Source of the DNA: Verrucomicrobia bacterium UBA740
Lineage (GTDB): Bacteria; Verrucomicrobiota; Kiritimatiellia; RFP12; UBA1067
Length of the DNA stretch: 15,434 nt
NCBI GenBank assembly: GCA_002298665.1
Contig: DBKW01000016.1
Span: forward strand, 1-15,434
Direction of reading: 5' to 3'
The notes below the pieces were generated by a model. That model was not told where the DNA came from. It saw only the letters and a list, made by a program, of their open reading frames with translations, and ran no database searches. Positions within the stretch are counted from its first letter, which is position 1, and every line of letters starts with the position of its first letter. This document shows positions 1 to 8,404 of this stretch, in pieces. The position numbers and the translations under genes are program-made.

Positions 1-59
1 AAAAGATGGTGGAGGCGCTACGGCGGTTTCTCTCGCGAGGCGGAATCCCCGACAAGTAA
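1..59 (+). CDS. C-terminal end of an unidentified protein (partial)
   Basis: Only the last 18 codons are visible, ending in KMVEALRRFLSRGGIPDK and a TAA stop at 57-59. The reading is supported by two things. The frame is open from the window edge. The stop also sits at the head of a tandem repeat, exactly as the stop of the flavoprotein gene at 1669-1671 does. The lipoprotein gene begins 51 bases downstream on the same strand, so both are probably in one transcript. There is too little sequence to name a family, and a chance open frame of this length cannot be excluded. Confidence 0.45.
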   Translation, partial: KMVEALRRFLSRGGIPDK

Positions 60-103
60 ACACAGGAACAACTAGTAAACACAGGAACAAACCAACAAAG
101 GAA
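55..103 (+). repeat. Junction tandem repeat, two copies of a 17-bp unit plus a degenerate third
   Basis: AGTAAACACAGGAACAA occurs at 55-71 and again, identical, at 74-90, a period of 19. A looser copy (ACCAACAAAGGAACC) follows at 91-105. The first copy contains the TAA stop of the upstream gene. The last copy carries AAAGGA (97-102), which is placed to act as the Shine-Dalgarno sequence for the ATG at 111. A related array lies at 1669-1702. Function is not known. Confidence 0.8.
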
Positions 104-110
104 CCAAGAT

Positions 111-476
111 ATGCACGTGAACCGAATTCTCGCATGCGCGTTGATAGCCGGCGGCACGGCAGGCTGCTGCCTGCTGCCCCAGGACACCCTGCCGCCAGAC
201 ATAGGGGAGACCGCCGTCGTCGTGGCGGAAGGCCACAGCCTCAAGGAGACGGTGATACTCGCCGCGACCCGCCGCAGGTGGATGCCGCAGGAAATCGACG
301 GCACGACCGTCCGCTGCACGCTCGTACAGCGCGGCCATAAAGTCGTTGTCGACTTCCGCCTGCTGGACGACCGCCACTACGCCATCCATATGGTGGAAAG
401 CAACATCCCGGCGCGCAAGGTCTCGCAATGGGTCGCCAACCTGCAGCGCGACATCGCCCGGTACGCCGTGCGTTGA
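111..476 (+). CDS. Small putative lipoprotein of unknown function
   Basis: This is a 121-residue protein with a short basic N-terminus, a hydrophobic stretch (about residues 6-18) and TAG-C at 16-19. That could be a lipobox with C19 as the lipidated cysteine, although Thr at the -3 position is weaker than the usual Leu. C20 follows directly. The mature part contains an Ala-Ala-Thr-Arg-Arg-Arg-Trp segment and ends with YAIHMVESN, a Trp-Val-x-Asn-Leu motif and RDI. From memory this resembles a widespread family of small uncharacterised lipoproteins with a Tyr-x-Ile-x-Tyr-x-[DE]-Ser-x-Asn core followed by Trp-[VI]-x-Asn-Leu near the C-terminus. It would sit at the cell envelope. AAAGGA at 97-102, eight bases before the ATG, supports the start. 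The next gene begins 38 bases after the stop. No enzymatic role can be read from the sequence. Confidence 0.8.
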   Translation: MHVNRILACALIAGGTAGCCLLPQDTLPPDIGETAVVVAEGHSLKETVILAATRRRWMPQEIDGTTVRCTLVQRGHKVVVDFRLLDDRHYAIHMVESNIPARKVSQWVANLQRDIARYAVR

Positions 477-514
477 CCCCGTTGGGCGCCCCCTCAAATG
501 AAAGGAACGGATCC

Positions 515-1066
515 ATGACAAAGAAGAAAGTACTGATCATCTCGTCCTCCTTGCGTCCGAATTCGAATTCGCACGCACTCTGCGAGGAAGTCGCCAAGGG
601 CGTCGAATCTGCCGGGGGCGAAGCGCAGCTCGTGCGCCTGCTCGGGAAGAAAATCAACTTCTGCACGGGCTGCTACGCCTGCCGGCCATCGCACCGCTGC
701 ATCCAGCAGGACGACGCGAACGCCATCTGCCGCGCGATCTGCGAGGCGGATGCGGTCGTTTTCGGCACGCCGGTCTACTATTTCACCGTCTGCGCCCAGC
801 TGAAGGCGGTTCTGGACCGTTCCGTGCAGTTCTGGCCCGAGCCGAAGGGCAAGCCCTACTATGTCGTGGCGACCATGGCGGAGAACGCGTCCTTCGCGCA
901 TGTGCTTTCGGCAATCCAGGGCTACATGGACTGCTTTGACGGCGCGCGAATCGCCGGAAGCGTCCTCGCGACGGAAGTCTACGAGCCGGGTGCGGTGAAG
1001 TCCACGAAGTTCATGCAGGAGGCCTTTGACCTCGGCAAGGCCATCATGCAGGAGATCTCCAAATGA
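515..1066 (+). CDS. NAD(P)H-dependent FMN reductase-like iron-sulfur flavoprotein (first of a pair)
   Basis: This 183-residue protein has a flavodoxin-like fold. The N-terminal strand KVLIISSS followed by LRPNSNS is the FMN-phosphate loop, and GTPVYYF with LKAVLDR (84-102) is the second FMN-contact region of the NADPH-dependent FMN reductase family. Cysteines 50, 53, 56 and 62 form C-X2-C-X2-C-X5-C, the compact spacing that binds a 4Fe-4S cluster in archaeal iron-sulfur flavoprotein (Isf). The inferred role is one- or two-electron transfer in anaerobic redox or oxidative-stress metabolism; the natural partner is unknown. I chose the ATG at 515 because AAAGGA lies at 501-506 and the protein then begins at the first beta strand. 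An upstream in-frame ATG at 428 would overlap the lipoprotein gene and add an Arg-rich stretch with no family support. The stop overlaps the next start (ATGA, 1063-1066), implying coupled translation. Confidence 0.88.
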   Translation: MTKKKVLIISSSLRPNSNSHALCEEVAKGVESAGGEAQLVRLLGKKINFCTGCYACRPSHRCIQQDDANAICRAICEADAVVFGTPVYYFTVCAQLKAVLDRSVQFWPEPKGKPYYVVATMAENASFAHVLSAIQGYMDCFDGARIAGSVLATEVYEPGAVKSTKFMQEAFDLGKAIMQEISK

Positions 1067-1671
1067 AGGCTTTGCTCGTAAACGGAAGCCCGCATGCGGA
1101 CGGCAACACCAACCGCGCGCTGGAGGAAGTCGCGTCGGCACTCCGGGCGGACGGGGCGGAAACCGAAATCCTCCAGCTGGGCGTGAAGCCCGTGCGCGGT
1201 TGCATCGCCTGCGGACGGTGTTCGGAGCTCGGCCGCTGCGCTTTCGCGGACGATATCGCCAACACGATCCTCGAGAAGGCGCTCGCGGCGGATGCGCTGG
1301 TCTTGGGGTCGCCCGTCTACTATGCCCAGCCGAACGGGGCGCTTCTGGCGGTTATGCAGCGCGTGTGCTACGCCGCGGCGGGACGTTTGCGCGGCAAACC
1401 GGCCGCGTCCGTCGCCGTCTGCCGGAGGGGTGGCGCGAGCGCGGCATTCCAGACGCTGAACATGTTCTACGGCATTCTCGGCATGCCCGTCGCCGGTTCC
1501 CAGTACTGGAACATCGCCTACGGCTGCGCGCCCGGCGAAGTCGCGCAGGATGCGGAAGGGCTGCAGACGATGCGCCTTCTCGGTCGCAATCTCGCCTGGA
1601 TGGCGAGGAATCTCAAATCGGACGTGCCGGTGCCCGAACAGCCCTGGCTGATGACGAATTTCATACGCTAA
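1063..1671 (+). CDS. Flavodoxin-fold iron-sulfur flavoprotein (second of a pair)
   Basis: This 202-residue protein opens with KALLVNGSPHADGNTN, a clear FMN-phosphate loop. It has GSPVYYAQPNGALLAVMQR at 82-100, the second flavin-contact segment. Cysteines 47, 50, 53 and 59 give the same C-X2-C-X2-C-X5-C spacing as in the protein encoded just upstream and in Isf-type flavoproteins, so a 4Fe-4S cluster next to the FMN is likely. Later landmarks are RRGGASAAFQTLNMF (about 121-135), GMPVAGSQYW and a C-terminal NFIR. The start overlaps the preceding stop, so the two should be made together, perhaps at similar levels. The pair looks like an old duplication, but the proteins now differ widely outside the motifs. 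They could act as a heterodimer or on different partners, and the sequence does not decide this. The stop codon lies inside the junction repeat at 1669. Confidence 0.88.
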   Translation: MKALLVNGSPHADGNTNRALEEVASALRADGAETEILQLGVKPVRGCIACGRCSELGRCAFADDIANTILEKALAADALVLGSPVYYAQPNGALLAVMQRVCYAAAGRLRGKPAASVAVCRRGGASAAFQTLNMFYGILGMPVAGSQYWNIAYGCAPGEVAQDAEGLQTMRLLGRNLAWMARNLKSDVPVPEQPWLMTNFIR

Positions 1672-1702
1672 ACCACAAAGGAACTAAACCACAAAGGAAA
1701 GG
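1669..1702 (+). repeat. Junction tandem repeat, two copies of a 15-bp unit
   Basis: TAAACCACAAAGGAA is present at 1669-1683 and again at 1685-1699, a period of 16, followed by AGG. The first three bases are the stop codon of the flavoprotein gene. The second copy with its trailing AGG gives AAAGGAAAGG, the ribosome binding site for the ATG at 1712. Layout and base composition match the array at 55-103, although the unit is not identical. Confidence 0.8.
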
Positions 1703-1711
1703 AAAACATCC

Positions 1712-3481
1712 ATGTTTGACTTGATGTCCATCAAGGGTCCCGCCGACGTGAAAGCCGTCCCGGCGGACAAAGTGAACGACCTCTGCGACGCCATGCGCCA
1801 GGCGCTTATCCTGCGCGCCTCGCGCCATACCGGGCATGTCGGGCCCAATCTCGGCTTCGTCGAGGCGGCCGTCGCTCTGCACCGCGTCTTCAATTCGCCG
1901 ACGGACAAAATCGTCTTCGACGTCTCGCACCAGTGCTATCCGCACAAGATGCTGACCGGGCGCATGCGGGCGTACGTCGATCCCGCCCACTACAACGACG
2001 TGTCGGGGTATACGGAACCGGGCGAGTCGCCCCACGACCATTTCGTCGTCGGTCATACCTCCACGAGCGTCTCGCTTGCGACGGGGCTCGCCAAGGCGCG
2101 CGATCTGCGCGGCGAAAAGTTCAACGTCGTGGCCGTCATCGGCGACGGTTCGCTTTCGGGCGGCGAGGCGTTCGAGGGGCTGGACAATGCCGCGGAGCAG
2201 GGGACGAACCTGATCGTCGTCTTCAACGACAACCAGATGTCCATCGCCGAACCCCATGGCGGACTCTACAAATCGCTGACGCGGTTGCGCGAGACGAACG
2301 GCGCCGACCCCTGCAACTATTTCAAGGCCATGGGCTTCGACTATCTCTACGTCGCGCACGGGAACGACGAAGCGGCCGTCGAGGCGGCGTTCCGCCAAGT
2401 GAAGGATGCGCCGCGGCCCGTCGTCGTGCATCTCAACACCGAGAAGGGCCATGGCTGGAAGCCCGCGGTGGAGGACAAGGAAGCCTGGCACTGGGGCGTC
2501 GCCCCCTTCGATCCGGTGACGGGCAAGTCGCTTCTGCCCCCGCCGGCGGACCCGGGCTGGATCGGCAGCCGCTTCGCGGACCACATGCTCGCGAAAATGG
2601 CGGCGGATCCGACGGTCGTCGTCGTGACCGCGGCGGTTCCCGCCATGCTCGGCTTCACGCCCGAGAACCGCCGCAAGGCCGGCAAGCAGTTCGTGGACGT
2701 GGGCATCTGCGAGGAACACGCAGTCGCCTTCGCGAGCGCACTCGCCAAGGGCGGCGCGAAACCCGTCCTCAGCTTGGCCTCGACCTTCATCCAGCGCACG
2801 TACGACCAGCTGAGCCAGGACCTCTGCATCAACGACAACCCGGCGACGATCGTCGTCACGACGGGCGGACTGTCCACCATGAACGACGTCACGCACCTGT
2901 GCTGGTTCGACATTCCGCTTTTGTCGAACATCCCGAACCTCGTCTACCTGTGCCCGACGAGCGAAAAGGAGTTTTTCGCGATGCTGGACTGGTCCATCGG
3001 GCATAAAACGCACCCGGTCGCCATCCGGGAGCCGTCCAACGGCGTGCGCGCGAACGAGGTCGAGATCCTGACGGACTACTCCGGACCCGTCCGCTACAAC
3101 GTCACGCGCCGCGGAAAGGACGTCGCGATTCTCGGTCTCGGCACCTACTATGCGCTCGGGACGGAGCTTGCGGACGCCCTCGCGGCGAAGGGGATTTCCG
3201 CCACGCTCGTCAACCCGCGCACGGCGACGGAACTGGACACCGCGGCGTTGGAGGCGCTCAAGGCGGACCACCGTCTGGTCGTCACGCTGGAAGACGGCGT
3301 TATGGACGGTGGTTTCGGCGAGAAAATCGCCCGTTACTATGGTACAAGCGCCCTGAAGGTGCTCGTGCGCGGCGCGGCAAAGAAGTTCGCCGACCGCTAC
3401 AACGTGGCGGACTTCCTTGAAGCGAACGGATTGACGGTTCCGCAGCTGGAAAAGGCGGTTTGCGCCGCTTTGGCGGACTGA
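1712..3481 (+). CDS. dxs: 1-deoxy-D-xylulose-5-phosphate synthase-like thiamine-diphosphate enzyme (divergent subfamily)
   Basis: This 589-residue protein has the full DXS/transketolase layout: a ThDP-binding domain (about 1-280), a pyrimidine-binding domain (about 284-445) and a C-terminal transketolase domain (about 455-585). Visible landmarks are GHVGPNLG with H42, the FDVSHQCYPHKMLTGR block, GDGS at 144-147 with NDN at 172-174 (the ThDP and Mg motif), E334 in CEEHAV (the glutamate that activates ThDP), and R362 in IQRTYDQ. Canonical DXS joins pyruvate and glyceraldehyde-3-phosphate, feeding isoprenoid, thiamine and pyridoxal synthesis. This copy departs from it. By alignment to E. coli DXS, Tyr392 becomes A356, the DRAG motif with Arg420 becomes TTGG (383-386) and Asp427 becomes N391. 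His431 is kept as H395. Length is also below the usual 620 or so. It may be a DXS variant or a related acyloin or sugar-phosphate enzyme. It follows the flavoprotein pair by 40 bases and is closed by two terminators. Confidence 0.85.
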   Translation: MFDLMSIKGPADVKAVPADKVNDLCDAMRQALILRASRHTGHVGPNLGFVEAAVALHRVFNSPTDKIVFDVSHQCYPHKMLTGRMRAYVDPAHYNDVSGYTEPGESPHDHFVVGHTSTSVSLATGLAKARDLRGEKFNVVAVIGDGSLSGGEAFEGLDNAAEQGTNLIVVFNDNQMSIAEPHGGLYKSLTRLRETNGADPCNYFKAMGFDYLYVAHGNDEAAVEAAFRQVKDAPRPVVVHLNTEKGHGWKPAVEDKEAWHWGVAPFDPVTGKSLLPPPADPGWIGSRFADHMLAKMAADPTVVVVTAAVPAMLGFTPENRRKAGKQFVDVGICEEHAVAFASALAKGGAKPVLSLASTFIQRTYDQLSQDLCINDNPATIVVTTGGLSTMNDVTHLCWFDIPLLSNIPNLVYLCPTSEKEFFAMLDWSIGHKTHPVAIREPSNGVRANEVEILTDYSGPVRYNVTRRGKDVAILGLGTYYALGTELADALAAKGISATLVNPRTATELDTAALEALKADHRLVVTLEDGVMDGGFGEKIARYYGTSALKVLVRGAAKKFADRYNVADFLEANGLTVPQLEKAVCAALAD

Positions 3482-3486
3482 AAACG

Positions 3487-3524
3487 GGTCCGCGGCGAAA
3501 AGAAACCGCCGCGGATCGTTTTTT
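3487..3524 (+). terminator. Rho-independent terminator of the DXS-like operon
   Basis: The left arm GGTCCGCGGCG (3487-3497) pairs with CGCCGCGGATC (3507-3517) to give an 11-bp stem with one G-U pair and a 9-base A-rich loop. A run of six T at 3519-3524 follows. It begins six bases after the stop codon. Confidence 0.9.
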
Positions 3525-3531
3525 GCGCGGG

Positions 3532-3560
3532 AGAAGGGGCTTTCAAAGTCCCTTCTTTTT
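3532..3560 (+). terminator. Second, tandem terminator hairpin
   Basis: AGAAGGGGCTTT and AAAGTCCCTTCT (3532-3543 and 3545-3556) are inverted, with a single G-U pair. The innermost bases must open to form the loop. T-rich sequence continues to 3560 and beyond. It lies seven bases after the first terminator and would catch read-through before the tRNA gene. Confidence 0.75.
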
Positions 3561-3622
3561 CTTCGATATATAGGCAGAAGGAGCAAGAGTTCTTATGCCA
3601 AGCGAGAAGTTGAAATTCCCCC

Positions 3623-3651
3623 TTGCATCGGAAGCCTGAATATGATATACT
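3623..3651 (+). promoter_or_regulatory. Sigma-70-type promoter of the tRNA-Ala gene
   Basis: TTGCAT (-35, 3623-3628) and TATACT (-10, 3646-3651) are separated by the ideal 17 bases. TG at 3643-3644 makes it an extended -10 (TGA-TATACT). Transcription would start near 3658, about ten bases before the mature tRNA. Confidence 0.8.
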
Positions 3652-3667
3652 ATTGCCAATTCCTTGC

Positions 3668-3743
3668 GGGGAAGTAGCTCAGTTGGTAGAGCATCACGTT
3701 CGCAACGTGGGGGTCGAGAGTTCGAATCTCTTCTTCTCCACCA
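3668..3743 (+). tRNA. tRNA-Ala, anticodon CGC, with encoded CCA
   Basis: All four arms fold without mismatches apart from G-U pairs. The acceptor is GGGGAAG (3668-3674) with CTTCTCC (3733-3739). The D stem is GCTC/GAGC. The anticodon stem TCACG/CGTGG encloses the loop TTCGCAA, with anticodon CGC at 3701-3703. The T stem GAGAG/CTCTT encloses TTCGAAT. Discriminator A is at 3740 and genomic CCA at 3741-3743. The third acceptor pair is G-U (G3-U70), the identity element for alanyl-tRNA synthetase, which independently agrees with the anticodon. It reads GCG, an Ala codon used heavily in the neighbouring genes. It has its own promoter and terminator, so it is a monocistronic unit. Confidence 0.95.
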
Positions 3744-3757
3744 AAAGGAATTACAAA

Positions 3758-3800
3758 GCGGCTTTCATCGCAATGGGGCGATGCGCCGCGCATTTTTTTT
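3758..3800 (+). terminator. Terminator of the tRNA-Ala transcript
   Basis: This is a two-part stem. GCGGC (3758-3762) pairs with GCCGC (3785-3789), and CATCGC (3766-3771) pairs with GCGATG (3778-3783) around the loop AATGGG. Eight T follow at 3793-3800, three bases after the stem. Confidence 0.85.
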
Positions 3801-4269
3801 GCCGTAAGCGCGGCAAAATGCAAGCGTGGTGGGACACCTCGCTGAAGATTTCTCGAGTCCTCTTGGCAACAATCCGGACATTCTCATTGAGGTTTCCCCT
3901 TCGTGCCGGGCGAGTTCGGTGATGTCTTGCGCCGCCGTTTTGCCGCCGCGGGCGGGACGGTGGATGCCGTCTCGCCGGAACGGTCGCCCCGTTGCGCCGG
4001 AACGGTGATGCCGTTGCGCCGGAACGGCCACCCCGTTGCGCCGGAACGGCCGTGCGGTGCAGAAGCGACAGTCTCACCACTGCCGGACTTGAATTTGCTG
4101 TATATATAAGGAGAGAGAGGTCAGTTGGAGGGATGATGAAGGGGGATGGGGCCGGCGCGCCATCCTCCTGGGGGCGGCCCTTGCGCATTCTTTTCTTTCG
4201 CTTTCCACCCGTTGGACTACCTGTCCGGGGTGTCTCGCGACAGGGTGCACTTTTTCTATCGGAAGGGGG
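3801..4269. other. Gene-free structured spacer between tRNA-Ala and the rpoB promoter
   Basis: I see no protein gene I can support on either strand. Open frames here are short, Arg- and Pro-rich, and built on repeats. The stretch begins with a stem whose right arm (GGCAAAATGC, 3812-3821) is complementary to the end of the tRNA terminator. It then holds a 22-bp repeat array (3967-4049). A 9-bp inverted repeat follows, GGGGGATGG at 4141-4149 with CCATCCTCC at 4160-4168 and a 10-base loop. A weak hairpin comes last, CCTGTC at 4220-4225 with GACAGG at 4239-4244, followed six bases later by five T. These could belong to an unannotated non-coding RNA or to the upstream control region of rpoB. I do not recognise any known RNA family (no SRP, tmRNA, 6S or RNase P signature found by eye). 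Confidence 0.6.
3967..4049. repeat. Four tandem 22-bp units, each with an internal inverted repeat
   Basis: CCGTTGCGCCGGAACGG is found at 3989-4005, 4011-4027 and 4033-4049. A first copy with two base changes (CCGTCTCGCCGGAACGG) lies at 3967-3983. The starts are exactly 22 bases apart, and the five bases between cores differ each time (TCGCC, TGATG, CCACC). Each of the last three cores is itself an inverted repeat, CCGTT with AACGG around a 7-base centre. In copy 1 one end pair is broken (CCGTC with AACGG). The constant core with free spacer bases suggests selection on the core, either as DNA or as RNA hairpins. No function is known to me. Confidence 0.9.
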
Positions 4270-4299
4270 TTGACTTTTCAAGGGGAAGTTTGATATAAT
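4270..4299 (+). promoter_or_regulatory. Near-consensus promoter of the rpoB-rpoC-ruvC-prmC operon
   Basis: TTGACT (4270-4275) and the consensus TATAAT (4294-4299) are 18 bases apart. TG at 4291-4292 makes an extended -10 (TGA-TATAAT). Transcription is expected at about 4306, leaving roughly 110 bases before the rpoB start. Confidence 0.85.
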
Positions 4300-4308
4300 T
4301 ACAAAACT

Positions 4309-4415
4309 ATGTCCATATTGTGCACAGTTAACAAAGTGGTCGCTTACCACACTTCAGGCGCAATAGGGACGGTTCGTCAATTTCAAATGCAACGACTAAA
4401 TAAGGTAAGCCTATA

Positions 4416-4416
<1 letters not shown>
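4309..4416 (+). CDS. Possible 35-codon leader ORF of rpoB
   Basis: An ATG at 4309 opens a frame of 35 codons (MSILCTVNKVV... ...QMQRLNKVSL) that ends in TAA at 4414-4416. The final A is the first base of the rpoB ATG (TAATG overlap). The ATG lies nine bases after the -10 box, so if the promoter call is right the mRNA would start only a few bases before it, giving a nearly leaderless start with no Shine-Dalgarno site. The rpoB ribosome binding site (TAAGGT, 4401-4406) is inside this ORF. A short hairpin, GTGGT/ACCAC (4336-4340, 4346-4350), also lies within it. It could couple rpoB translation to passage of a first ribosome, or it may be a chance frame. There is no recognised domain and no run of one amino acid as in classic attenuators. 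Confidence 0.3.
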
Positions 4417-8369
<3,953 letters not shown>

Positions 8370-8404
8370 GCCGATAAGGACAATTTCTGGGAGATTTTGA
8401 TAAA

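Noticed and set aside
1026..1724. 232-residue + strand ORF over the second flavoprotein ending in NHKGTKPQRKGK
   Set aside because: It is an out-of-frame reading of the flavoprotein gene; its tail is simply the junction repeat translated.
1661..3586. 641-residue minus strand ORF opposite the DXS-like gene
   Set aside because: It is a shadow frame caused by high GC. Its Arg-, His- and Val-rich sequence has no domain, and the opposite strand encodes a recognisable enzyme.
3623..3922. 99-residue + strand ORF containing GEVAQLVEHHVRNVGVESS
   Set aside because: This is the tRNA-Ala gene read as protein, a well-known false ORF pattern; the tRNA folds completely.
3967..4049. 22-bp array as a CRISPR
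   Set aside because: Spacers would be only five bases, the repeat is too short and no cas gene is nearby.
4089..4106. TTGAAT and TATATA near 4089-4106 as a promoter
   Set aside because: The two boxes are only about six bases apart.
3992..4273. + strand ORF with a possible internal ATG near 4134 preceded by GGAGG
   Set aside because: The short product has no recognisable features, begins in the repeat array and ends inside the rpoB -35 box. The Shine-Dalgarno match alone is not enough.
3751..4350. 199-residue and shorter minus strand ORFs in the spacer before rpoB
   Set aside because: They are Arg/Pro-rich translations of the 22-bp repeats and of terminator hairpins. There are no domain features, and they run through a strong + strand promoter.
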